A stretch of DNA of 64,000 nucleotides from Arcuatula senhousia (taxonomy: Eukaryota; Mollusca; Bivalvia; Mytilida; Mytilidae): contig OZ020307.1 of assembly GCA_963971305.1 (NCBI GenBank), positions 8,817,501 through 8,881,500 on the forward strand. The letters are read 5' to 3'. The notes below the pieces were generated by a model, which was not told where the DNA came from, made no database searches, and saw nothing but the letters and a program-made list of their open reading frames with translations. Numbering within the stretch: position 1 is the first letter of the stretch; each line of letters starts with the position of its first letter. Both the position numbers and the translations under genes were made by a program. Positions 51,024-62,745 of the stretch are shown here, piece after piece.

Positions 51024-52458
51024 AAAGGAGTAGAGCCACGAAGGCCCTAAATCGGCCCGGTATTTTTACTATTTTTTCAACTACAATGACTTGTCAAAAA
51101 TTTAACTAAAATATGTTAAGGTATGAACAAACTTTTCATATCTGTAAGATTTAGCAAAATATTAACACCACTGGTTTAGCCTTGAGATTTTAAACAGGCC
51201 ATAAATTTGAAAATTCTTCATTTTTCACACATTTTCACTGGTTTCTCTGCATATTTTGTCAAAATTATTGTGCATTAATCATAGGCGTGATCGTCCACCA
51301 ATTCCAACTGTTCAACTTTTCAAAGTAACTGGCTTAGCAATTTTGAAAATTGCTTAGCCAATTGGTTGAACAGATGAAACCAATTGACAAGATAAATAAG
51401 CAGTGCAGTGCAGAAAAATAAATTATCTTACCAACTGTTTCAGCGATGTAATATTATTTTCAATGTGACTTGGTCATTTTGAAAACAAATAGCCAATAAC
51501 AAAATATAAAAGAATTCCAAACTGTGCAAAATGTCTGAGTACCAAAGGGCACATTGTTAATATATATTAATCCTCGTAAGTTCATGAAAATTTGTCAGGG
51601 CATTATTATTTTTAAGGTATTTTTTATGCTTTAATATGTTCAAGGGAGACATTAATCTTGAGTTTTATATTGACTATCACATTTATTGAGTTGACAAAAC
51701 TTGTTTCCCTTTATTTTATTCAAGTTTCCAAATAATCCTTTAAAAATAAAATACCTTGCATAATTTTCATGCACCTATTATGATTTATATTTATTTTTAT
51801 AAATTAACAATATGCCTTAAGGTATTCAGACTTTATAAAGATTAAATTTGCACATTTTGGGATTCTTTTGTGACATTTTGTTATTGGCTATTTGTTTTCA
51901 AAATGACCAAGTCACATTGACAATATTATCACATCTCTGAAACAGGACAGTTGGTAAGATATTATAATTTTCTGCACTGTACTGCTTATTTCTTGTCAAT
52001 TGGTTTCATCTGTTCAACCAATTGGCTAAGCAAATTTCAAAATTGCCAAGCCAGTTACTTTGAGAAGTTGAACAGTTGGAATTGGTGAACGATCACGCCC
52101 ATGATTAATGCACAATAGTATTGGCCACATTTCTCGACCATCGTAATTTTTTGATAATTAATTTATAATGTCATAATACACATTTCTATCACAAAATAAT
52201 TTTGGTCGACAGGTGTGGCCCATTTCATATGCATCGATGTATACATGACAATCAAGCAAAACTGTCACAAATTGTTATTTTTAACAAAAAAGTCTATTTT
52301 TTAGCTCACTGCTCTCCTTGCTGATAAATAATTGAAGGAAAAAAATATTGCAATTCATGAAATATAAAGACTAATGAACACTAATGCAGCAACTACAAAC
52401 AGATATATCAAAGTTGAATTTTTGGGCCATTTTGGGGGCCTCGTGGCTCTACTCCTTT
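51024..52458. mobile_element. 1.4-kb foldback element: near-complete palindrome
   Basis: Outer ends AAAGGAGTAGAGCCACGA (51024-51041) and TCGTGGCTCTACTCCTTT (52441-52458) are exact inverted repeats. From about 51262 to 51600 the left arm is matched, inverted and with high identity, by 52115 down to about 51750, for example TGCATTAATCATAGGCGTGA against its complement at 52095-52113 with one mismatch. The unmatched centre (about 51.68 kb) is short. No ORF of note. Flanks share a direct repeat of about 40 bp (50984-51023 and 52464-52502), ending GTGACACTGTAA. Confidence 0.85.
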
Positions 52459-52699
52459 GCTTAATCCATAATACATAGTTACGTAAAATAGTGTGACACT
52501 GTAAATTTTTCTTGGAATTAGGTTTTATAGGTCGAAAATAATAGTACTGTATGAGATGAAAATTATCACGAACAAAATGCAGGAGCTTTTGTCTGGAACT
52601 TTGTTGTAATTTTTATTTGAGAGAAACACAAAACCAAAACAAGTGTTCTACAGAGAATTCCAATACGTCACGTTTTAATTTGGTTGTCTTTATGTCTTT

Positions 52700-52940
52700 G
52701 GTTCATTTTGGCGGCGCCACGAGTGTGCTTAAGCGAACTGATTGCTCTTATTGGGCACCTTAGTTCACTCCCGTTATGACCTGAGTTCGCGTTGCTGATT
52801 TCTGTTCGGTTGATTTTTTTGTTAATTTGTATTGTGTTTCTTCATGCTGTTCTCCTTCATGTTTACTGGTTTTTTCGTTGCCCTTTTGGACTTTTGAAAC
52901 TCGAATGCCCCAATGGTGTCTCTTTGCTTCTCTCAGAAAT
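52700..52940 (+). repeat. Solo Penelope-like 3' UTR
   Basis: Contains GGCGCCACGAGTGTGC..., CCTTAGTTCACTCCCGTTAT, GAGTTCGCGTTGCTGATTTC, TGTTCGGTTG, and CCAATGGTGTCTCTTTGCTT. It matches the 3' UTR of copy b without an RT in front. Confidence 0.65.
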
Positions 52941-53049
52941 GGTTATGAAATGACAAGGCTAAAAGTTATCAGCACCTTAGGTTCCAACTGCCCTAAAATT
53001 ATGATTTCAATTGCATGTTGAACGTCAAAATTGAAAAATGTACAGACTT

Positions 53050-53575
53050 TGTTCAATATGTTGAAAACTATGAACTCTTCTCATACCTTAAGTTCATTTC
53101 AGGACCTTTAATATCACTTCCAGGTATATTGAATGTATCCTCTCTATCAACAATTAACGCTTCGTTTGGTAAATGGATTCCTTCGATATATTCTCCAGAG
53201 TTACTACAGAATTCAATTGCTTCACGTTATTCTTGGATTTGCATCTCGAATTTGACCAGGGTGGTCATCTCAGTACAAAAAATTACGATGAAAGAAACGA
53301 TTTTAGTTTCAAAGTATTAATTTTCCTAACCTGAAAAGTAATATACTTACTTTTCACAACTTATTCGGTATGCCATGGCTTGTAGGAATTTTTCAGATTT
53401 TGATCCTACACCTCCTCTGTCTCCGTTCCGACTATTAGACATATTACTCACACCATCTCAAAAAATCTTCTTTCGTTATCAGCCACTAGTGGAAGAATTC
53501 AAAATTATGTTAAACGTCATGGTTAGTGACTCCTTTGATAAGTGTTTGGCTGGTTGTTGTTTTCGAGGATGATAA
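53050..53575 (+). pseudogene. Penelope-like reverse transcriptase, second subfamily (copy 2C)
   Basis: Remnants: FNITSRYIECILSINN (catalytic YIDD changed to YIEC), a block corresponding to ASFGKWIPSIY, LDLHLEFDQGGHLSTKNYDE, RNDFSFKVLIF, and YAMACRNFSDFDPTP. Frameshifts between each. Same order as in copy 2A and followed by the same short repeat. Confidence 0.6.
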
Positions 53576-53624
53576 CCTCAATATCCCAATTATGTCTTCA
53601 CAGCTGTGTTGTGTTTTGTGTTAC

Positions 53625-53830
53625 TACCCCTAAGATCGCAATGGAAGTGGCAGATTTGGTGCGTCATAAGACCATGTTTAAACCACAATTTCTTTTAAAA
53701 TGCGTGTACCCAATCAGGACCATTGTGATCTTCATTTTTTCCGGTATGTCTTCTTTAATTTGTCTTTTCTATTGGACATTGAGATTGATCCTCCATTTTC
53801 GATAATTTTGTTATTACCTTTATTCAATGG
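53625..53830 (+). repeat. ~200-bp short repeat family, copy 5
   Basis: AAGATCGCAATGGAAGTGGC, TAAACCACAATTTC, ACCCAATCAGGACCATTGTG, TTTTTTCCGGTATGTCTTC, GACATTGAGATTGATCCTCC and GTTATTACCTTTATTC. Confidence 0.7.
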
Positions 53831-54470
53831 CAAATAAACATGGTATAGTTGTTCATTAGCATAGGTCGTATTGGATTTGTTGAAAAACATAGCTGCGGTT
53901 GCTACTAATAAACAATATAGTTTAATTGTATTTTTTTGCATATAACTCAAAAACAGTCACAGAACTTAAAATTCTGTTGGATCAAAAGTGTTCATAACCT
54001 CAATTTCCACCTTCCTTGAAAATGTGAAGAATATCTGACCATCAGATGAAGATGGTGTAGGTTTTTTTTCGGTACAATTTTTTCCGTTCCAAATTCATGT
54101 TGAATAAGGACAAAATATCCCTACTGTACATATCAACTGACCTGTTGGTGAACACTTTAAGTTTAATTGTAATTACAATTAAATGTTGCATGAGATTTAA
54201 GACCACGTTAAAAAACCTAAAATCTACTGTCTCAAAAATATAAAGATAAAAGAATTAACCATAAAAAATATCAAAAATTAATAAGAATCTATTACATGTA
54301 GGCCCCCCCCCAAATTAAACAGTTTCCACATTTTATAGTTGCCTTTAATTTTTAGACAGCGCCACGGCTTATTTTTTTTGTACTCGTCACCATTATAATA
54401 CTTTATGTCCTGAAGGGGGTCATGAGCAATTTGAGGGTTTGTTTTTAATTGTATGTGTTACAATTGCAAA
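53831..54470. other. No gene recognised
   Basis: AT-rich sequence with a C9 run at 54303-54311. No coding frames or repeat ends recognised. Confidence 0.35.
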
Positions 54471-54620
54471 TTGGAATTCAGGGCGATCCGGAATCCTCTA
54501 AGGGTAAATTGGATTTCTGATTTGCCCTGGATTTAATCCAGTGTAAGTTGGAATTCCAATTTGTCCTAGGAGAAATCGAGATTTCCAGATTTGCCCTAGG
54601 ACGATTCTGGGGCTTCCTGA
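54471..54620. repeat. GGAATT/CCTAGG-rich repeat, related to 55500-55640 and 56300-56385
   Basis: Words such as TTGGAATTCCAATTTGTCCT and CCTAGGACGATTCTGGGG recur here; the complement CCAGAATCATCCTAGGGCAA stands at 56358-56377. Likely pieces of one element family. Confidence 0.5.
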
Positions 54621-55499
54621 CTTATTGTTTTAATATCTAATATTATGAACTTTGTTGTCATTTTAATTTCTTATATTGTCACAGAATAAAATAAGTATAA
54701 ATATTATGAGATAAAGATTTGAAAAGGTAAGTTATAATTATCAATTTTCTTAAGGCAATACTTTTTTTTATTATTTGTTTACCACGGAAATATGTACTAA
54801 AACATAGGGTTAAAAATATAACAAAAAGTAGCAAAAAACTCGTCTATGTAAAAGTAAAATAAGAATTAAGTGAATGCATCTTTTTTTTTATTTTTTGCTT
54901 CTTTGAAAATAAATAAAGATGGAAATTTGAAGTGGTATATTGGGATATTACGTAGAAATGAAGATACTAAATGTCGAACTGTTTTTAGACTTTGTTAAAA
55001 AGCCCTATATATAATCTGATTCTCATAAACCAAACACTTAGGTATAGAGAAATAATATCTACTATATATACAGTATAACAGACACACAATGCAGCAAAAA
55101 AACAGTATAACAAATTACACATTACATATTCAATAAATATAACATAAAGTAACAAGTAAGTTATAGCTTGGAGGACACTTTTTTGTTTAACATTTTTTAT
55201 CAATTTACATAGTTTAATTAATTTGATTCTATTTTTTGTTGTCATAATATCCTTGAACTTTTAAGATCTTTGGGCTACAAGTCAGCTGTTTACTGATCAG
55301 TCCTGAAAAAGTATTGTTTCTTGATTTAAACATTACCCTATATAAATTATATTTCAAAAACTTGAATTTTAAATAATTAATATAATATATTAGATAATTT
55401 TATATGCAATAATAAATTATAAATTAATGAATAATACATGTATGATGTTTTTTTATTTTCATTATTTAAAATCTTATTAAATGCATTATAAATAACAGA

Positions 55500-55572
55500 A
55501 TAATCCTACTAGCACAAATATATAGTGTGATTGTGGATCCCCCTGAAAAATCAGAAGGACCCAGAATCTGGT
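55500..55572 (+). repeat. Short direct repeat, copy 1
   Basis: ATCCTACTAGCACAAATATA, AGTGTGATTGTGGATCCCCC and TGAAAAATCAGAAGGACCCA recur with few changes at 56306-56377. Confidence 0.7.
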
Positions 55573-56305
55573 TATCTGAATTTCTTTAAGGACAAATTGG
55601 AATTCTGATTTGCATTGGTTTAAATCCAGCCCCCCCCCCTGGATTCCAATATTTTCCTGTAACATATGCATTACATTTTTTTATTTAGAGTTTATTGCAG
55701 AACAGTAAGCAGCGACCACTGGTCACATTTATGGCTGCTTGCTGTAAACCCCTTTAGATTCTTACATTGCCACTGATGTCTAGGTAGTGTCGAGCACACT
55801 TCTCAAAATCTATTGTAACCAAAGAAAAATATTTGTAACTTTTTTTGAAAAAAGCTGTAAAAGTCGGATTTTAATTAAGCATGAATTTCATTAACTTGAG
55901 AAAATGATTAGAGTATTTAATTTTTAGTTTATATTCCAGGCTAAAATGTTCAAAACTTAATGTTATTCCTCTTTGAATTATATTTATATATGGCATTTGG
56001 TTCGCAGGGTCAAGGATTTTAGTTAAGGAAGGGGCGTAATGATTTGTTTTGTGGTTTTTCGCCGAGCGTAGCCATGCACGAAAAATTTTCATTGCTTTTT
56101 ATGTGGATTTTGTACAAAAAACATACTTTTGTCATTTTTGGGGGGCGAACGCCCGGTACGCCTTTCATTGGATCTGCATCTGGTTCGATACTTTTGAAAA
56201 TAATATTTCACTCATACAAGATTGTATTGTATCGTAGACATGTTTTCCAAGAGCTATAAGGTCTAAAAGGCCAAAACAATGCATTGTAAATATCAATGAA
56301 ATCCT

Positions 56306-56380
56306 ACCAGCACAAATATAAAGTGTGATTGTGGACCCCCTGAAAAATCAGAAGGACCCAGAATCATCCTAGGGCAATTA
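56306..56380 (+). repeat. Short direct repeat, copy 2
   Basis: Copy of 55500-55572, followed by ATCATCCTAGGGCAATT instead of the sequence found in copy 1. Confidence 0.7.
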
Positions 56381-56624
56381 TAAATATGTGCTTTATTGTG
56401 TCAAATGTGCTTCTCATCATTAACCTCTGTGTTTTTAACAGATTTTTGGGACCTTTGGCATTCGAATCGCTCAGTTGGAAGAAGCATTGAAACTGGCGTC
56501 AAGTGTTTGAGGTCTCATTGCTTTTTCTTGTTTTATTTTTGGTTGACAAATCATGTAAAGTCAATAGAAAAACAATTATAAAAAATACAAGATCAATCAC
56601 AAACTAGAGCCAACACGATAATTA

Positions 56625-57540
56625 AAATAACCAAAAACAAGGTTCATTAGGTGAATTTGGCCTGGGCGTTCTAGTAAACATGAATGATTACTGTTGTTTT
56701 AGTAAAGCAAATATAATGATGAATTACAATTAAACAATTTGAGACCTTCCAAATTGACAAAAAAACCTTTGTAATAAAATTAGCCAGGTTTGATGAATTG
56801 TTTAAGCTTTTGGATTTAACCAATAAATTGTACTTTATAATGCATCACATAACCAGCTATCAATGTTAAAACAAACTAGAAAAACCTTAACGATGAAATA
56901 ATGACGAAAAAACATGAAATAAGTTTTGTTTGTTGGCCATAAATTTGGTTCCCTCTGCTTTGTTGGGGCTAGGCTAGACTTGCGTTTACTGTTTCTTTCC
57001 TTTACTGCTGCTGTAATGATAACTTTTCTTTTAACAAAGCAACTTACTACACATTTTTGAGGGTTGGTGGAGTGAATTTAGTTCTTTTGATAAGTCTGAG
57101 TTCTGTTTAGTTTTGTCTTTGAATTTTAATAACTTTAAACCGGCAGAGGTAGTCGGTGGTAGAAAAACAATGAAAATGCTGACTCTGCTTCATTTTATAT
57201 TGAAATGTAAGGCACTACCAATAAATCTTCATCGGAAGACTTTGACCATTACACAAGGTAGATTTGACTTTTTTGAAAGAATAGGTTTAGTCAATATCAA
57301 TATATAACCAAATCACATAATGATCTTAGAAAATAGAACAATTCTTATCCAATGTTTTTGCAAAGGACCAGCTTGCAAATAAATTGTCATAAGATTAATA
57401 TATGATGTAATAGTATCGATACAATAATGATCTAATGATCAGACTATAATAAGACAGTATTCTGTTTATAATTATTACTTAATATGTGTCAATTATAGGA
57501 AACATGCTATACCGTTTTATGCCTTTTATGTAGTACGAAT
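56625..57540 (+). repeat. Dispersed duplication, copy 1 (0.9 kb)
   Basis: Collinear with 61995-62745. Shared blocks: ACAAGGTTCATTA.GTGA, TTATAATGCAT, ACCAGCTATCA, GGCCATAAATTTGG, GGCTAGACT, GGCAGAGGTAGTCGGTGGTA, GCAAAGGACCAGCTTGCAAA, TTAATATATGATGTAA, ATTATTACTTAATATGTGTC and CATGCTATACCGTTTTATGC. Neither copy has an intact ORF with known domains. Confidence 0.82.
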
Positions 57541-59760
57541 GTATAATTCTTTCATCTAATACATCATCCTTGCATAAGAAACAATAGAGAAATTCCATTG
57601 TCACGTCCCAAATAAGTGGTTAGAATTCCTAAATGATTTGTTATACATTTTTCTGTCTCTTTGTATACATTTTCTTATTGTGTTGGTCAACAATTTTCTC
57701 CTTTCCATTTCTTGTTTTTTTTTGGAGTATAAAAAATCCCACCTTATTATTAACTTCTAAATATAGAGTACCAAAAGCGGACACATTTTATTATTAAACA
57801 AAATTAGGCCCCAAGCGGGCAAAATAAGTTAACAATCATAATTTGCAACAATACAATAAGCACAAAATAACACTAACAGATATTTGAATATGAGTTACAT
57901 GTATGCAATCAATATGAATGGGATATATATGTATAAATATTATGTATTATGATGAAATATGCCATGCAAGTGCAGTGAGACAGGATTGGATGAGTGGGAA
58001 TCAAAGATAATAGCTAGAGCAAAGAGCAAGGGTCACATCGAGATGATGCCATATGAAATTTCCTGCTTGTGCCAAGTCAAGTGTTTTTCTTACAGTTAAT
58101 TTGATTAAAATCTAAAATCTCTTAATTTATCCTGGATATTTATCATAAGGTGATATGAATCTTTCCTTAGTTTGCTAGTGTGGATTTTGTGGCGGCCACA
58201 ATTGAACTCTACAAGTTCTTCTCATTCACTGTAAAACCACTCTTTATGTTCCTTCCGAACGATTAGCCCGTCTGTTTCTTGAGGCCATCCTTGAAAATGA
58301 TGTCAAGAAAAATCAAATTGGTTCATGAAAATTTCACTCCTTGGTGTTGTTAGTAAGACACATTTCAATTGATTTACCAATACACTACCAAACTAGTTCC
58401 TTATTCATGAAGTAGCATCTCGTCAGCTGCATTTGAATGAAAATATTGAAAGCAAAAGTATCGTAGTAGAAATAGTACCTGTACTTAAAAAGTTCGAACA
58501 GGGAAGCCAAATTCAACAATGAGGATATCAATCATGCGGAGTACAAGGAAAAACACATGGTAATTTAAACAATTATGAATCTAGAAAATCAGAAATTTTT
58601 ATAAGAGGAGATAAACAAGAACACGCGAATGCAGAGGAGAGTGACTAAGCGGCTGACAATATAACTGAATATCTTAATTCATTGCTCATAGTGATGTTCA
58701 GTTTTTAGATTAAACAAAACGTGTTTCAATGCTAGTATCCCTTTAACCGCGACATATGTCGATATTGGCGATATGTAACTATAGAGGAATAGAAGGTCTT
58801 GTGTATATGACAGTAATTGAATAGACCACCTTATTTTATTTGACGATAAAAACTAATAATATAAATTATATCTGAATTGATATAAAAGTTATTAAAAAGC
58901 AATTGATAAAATATATTTATATGAGAGACCTATTACAGAGATAGTATATTATTAGTCTTTTATTTAATAACACCGACGTTTTAAATTCCTAAAATGAACA
59001 AATCGAGTCTCGATCTCTTATTTGATTTGAAATAAATCCTGTCATCGACTCTTGATTAACGAACTTGGGCCTTTATGAAATAAAAACAAATTTATATATT
59101 ATTATATCATTTTTTTCATTTAATTTTGTAACTGTAATTGTACAATAATTACGTTCATTTATTTAGTGCCTGTCATAAAATATTTCCATATTTAATATGA
59201 CAGGAGAAACAAACGATTTGACACAGTTATGATAAGAGTGATTATATCGTTTGTCTATTTCATTAGATCGACAGAGTTAATGTCAGCTAGGACCATCAAG
59301 TCCCGTACATGTCGCTCAAAACAATATTACCTACCTATAAACAGTATTATGGTGTTGGTCGTTCATTAAGGAATCGTTAATACAACAACTGTCAAGTAAT
59401 TATTTACAAATTATTATTAGGGGACCAGTCAGACATTACCAATTTTGTCTTCAGGCAGTCGTATGGTCTGTGATTAAAACATGTCATATTCACACTTTTG
59501 TAGGTGGCAGAACTTATGTCCAGGTATTGACAGTGATTAACGAAAATATTCTTATCTGATTACTAAAATTCCCTTTTAAGATTGACAGATAGAAGAAATG
59601 CTAAATTTTTTTCCCAAGTTTAAAAAAAAATGACTTATTAAGATTTTAGGCCTTGTTTTAAGAAAACACTGACACAGCTTCGTCTCCGGGCTTCTTTAAC
59701 TTACAAATGTATTTATTCTAATATCAAACTATTTAAAAACGCAGAGGAAAGTCAAGTTGA
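57541..59760. other. No gene recognised
   Basis: AT-rich, unique-looking sequence. No coding frame with family resemblance, RNA gene or element terminus seen. Confidence 0.4.
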
Positions 59761-59763
59761 AAT

Positions 59764-59826
59764 AATAATAATAATAATAAAACAACAACAAAACAACAAC
59801 AACAAAAAAACACCCCCCCCAAAAAA
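59764..59826. repeat. Compound microsatellite (AAT)n (AAC)n A/C tracts
   Basis: (AAT)n is followed by AAC repeats, an A7 tract, C8 and A7. Confidence 0.8.
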
Positions 59827-60249
59827 AGATATAAAACAATCAGTCAAGCCGGTGATGAGAGGGCAACAGTTTGTGTCTGTAATGGAATGCAAACTTAAAA
59901 AAAACAAAATCTACTATACTGCAAAATTGGGACCGTCCATCGATTAACAAATAAGAGAATATCTAAAATTATAACCATAAACAATAACGTTATCATATTT
60001 TGATAAGGGTTTTACATGACTTCTTTTAGAATGCTAAGCTCAATGCACGCTCTCTGTGCATTTTGGAGACCAATTGAACTGCTATGCTACATTAGCCACA
60101 AAACATTTTACTCTCTAAAAGCTTGTCTACAAAAAACGTTTTTCTTGTACCTAAAGTAATCTGATTGTCCAAAGACTTGAAGGCCTACACTGACCAAAAA
60201 AAAAGAAACCGAGCTATCGTAAACAAAATGTTGTTCCTTGCTCGTTTTT

Positions 60250-61030
60250 ATGGCCCGACCACGTAAGTGGATCGGACATATAGTTTTACCCTTGTCCGTC
60301 CGTCCGTCCGTCCGTACGTCCGTACGTCCGTCCGTAACACTTTGGTTAAGTTCTTGGTTAAGGTCCATAACTTGGATACTAGATATTGGGGGTCATTGAT
60401 ATTTCACTACTAGATGTGTCTTAGGTAAGGTGACACCACCCACTAGATATTAGGTCACTGTGACCTATATTTTACGCATGAATGACTTTGGTTAAGTTCT
60501 TGGTTAAGGTCCATATCTCAGATACTACATGTTGATGGTCAATGGTATTTCACCACTAGATGTGTCTTGGGTAACATGACACCACCCAATAAAAATTAGG
60601 TCACTGTGACCTATATTTTATGCATGAACGACTTCGGTTAAGTTCTTGGTTAAGGTCCATAACTTGGATACTAGATGTTGGGGGTCAATGATATTTCACT
60701 ACTTGATGTGTCTTAGGTAAGGTGACACCACCCACTAAAAATTAGGTCACTGTGACCTATATTTTACGCATGAATGACTTTGGTTAAGTTCTTAGTTCAG
60801 GTCCATATCTTGAATACTACATGTTAGGGGTCAATAATATTTCACTACTTGATGAGTCTTGGTAACATGGCACCACCCACCAGAAATAAGGTCACAGTGA
60901 CCTATATTTTACACATGAACACTTTTAATTAATTTCTTGGTAAAGGTCCATATCCCAGTAAATTCACATTGAGGATCAATGACTTTGGTCAAGAACGGGA
61001 GGGCCATCCTGTGGCTCATAGACACATTAT
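60250..61030. repeat. TCCG-headed element with five-unit tandem array and four ERE palindromes
   Basis: Starts TTATGGCCCGACCACGTAAG and a (TCCG)n-like run (60295-60336). Then units of about 146 bp begin TTGGTTAAGTTCTTGGTTAA at 60344, 60489, 60638 and 60780, with a decayed fifth at about 60928. Each of the first four units ends with AGGTCACTGTGACCT (60452-60466, 60598-60612, 60744-60758) or AGGTCACAGTGACCT (60889-60903). Each is a perfect GGTCAnnnTGACC palindrome, the consensus estrogen response element. Non-coding. Confidence 0.85.
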
Positions 61031-61994
61031 CTAGTTTTTTTCATATTCTCAAGTTATACCCACATCAATTATCATGCAACCCAAAACTGTAAATGTCAAT
61101 TTACAGAAATTTAACTATTAATTTACACAAAGCTGTAGACATTTGAAGACATACTAGTTAGGCAAACAGGCCCAATCCTTTTCAACCTTTTGAAAATGTC
61201 AAACTGCAGATATCTCTTCTACTAATGTACAGCTAGGTGTACTCATTTAGTGACAGGCTAGTAGTACAGGAATATAATATATTCCCTGACACGACATCCT
61301 GGGACTAACGTTACATTTCTTGTTAACATTATACCAACTTTTCTTCTAGTGGGTCATCATTGAACAGGCTAAAGTCATTTGACTTTGATTCTTATATAAA
61401 AACCCGACATTCAAACACTGGCCTCTGAAATAGGCTCGAAAAGGTTGTTAGACTACTCCATGTCGTTTATGAAATTTTTTTATTATATGTGTGCCTGGAA
61501 ATTTGATTAAGATTTTTAGGAGCATTAAACATACAAGTTTTTATCCCTTAGGCTTATGTTTAACACCAATGAATGATGGGTGTGCATGCTACAAGCTTCT
61601 TCCATCAAACCATAATTAAACAATTAGATACTAATGAATTAAAGGGTTATCAAACTTAAAAGTACAAGTAACAAAAAACGACAGACTATGACCGGTTTCA
61701 TAAGGATATATCTCAATTTTGAAACGAGAAATAATCCTTATTTCGGGAAATATCTAGTATTCAAATTAAAGGACATGCTCAATTTTGATGTTTTATAAAA
61801 TCCAGACACGGACACAACCATGACAGCGCAAACTAACAATCGTATCACCAATCGAAAAAGTAAACATGAACATGCAGCGGGAAGCCATGTCCAAGTAAAG
61901 GTAATAACATCGTGAAGGTTTATTTCAATGTCAAAGACCAAGCAAAACATTGACAAAGCGAAGAAATTGCAGGACGCAATGGTTAGATAGTTAG
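61031..61994. other. No gene recognised; weak sixth copy of the ~200-bp repeat
   Basis: 61880-61985 (CAAGTAAAGGTAATAACATC, ATTTCAATGTCAAAGACCAA, GGACGCAATGGT) is a diverged minus-orientation relative of the 45775-45990 family. The rest is featureless. Confidence 0.45.
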
Positions 61995-62745
61995 CTTTTG
62001 GTGATAATAAACAGAAACAAGGTTCATTAAGTGATTATAAGTAAATCATACATTGTGCTTTATAATGCATTGCAGAACCAGCTATCAGTGTAAAAACTAA
62101 CTAAAACAAGTTTAGCGATGAAATAATAACGAAAAAAAAAAAGAATAAGATCTGTATGGTGGCCATAAATTTGGGTTTCCTCTGCCTTGTTGAGCTAGGC
62201 TAGACTATCGTTTTATGTAAGTTTCCTTTACTGTTCTTGCTTAAAACACTAGATTATTTCTTTGCTTTTTACAAAGTAACTTTCACCATACTGGAATTTT
62301 CTTAGGTTTGGTGACGTGAATCTAGCTTTTGTAGTAACACTGAGATTCTGTTCAGTTCTGTCTATGCTTTTCAATACCCTTAACTGGCAGAGGAAGTCGG
62401 TGGTAGAAATCGAATAAAATGCTGGATGTGTTTAGTTTTGTATGAAGATGTATTGGCACTTCCAATAAATGTACATCTGAGGACTATATATATATGCCTA
62501 ATATTACCTAATCACATAATGATCCTGGAAATATAAAATAATTCTTATTCAATGTTTTGCAAAGGACCAGCTTGCAAATATTTTTGTCATAAGAAGTTAT
62601 GATTAATATATGATGTAACAATATCGATACAATAGTGATCTTATGACGAGACACCACGAAAACAGTATATTGTTAATAATTATTACTTAATATGTGTCAA
62701 TTATAGAAATCATGCTATACCGTTTTATGCCTTATATGCAATGTA
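61995..62745 (+). repeat. Dispersed duplication, copy 2 (0.75 kb)
   Basis: Same orientation and block order as 56625-57540, with small deletions (for instance around 62490). It ends ATGCTATACCGTTTTATGCC then TTATATG. Confidence 0.82.
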
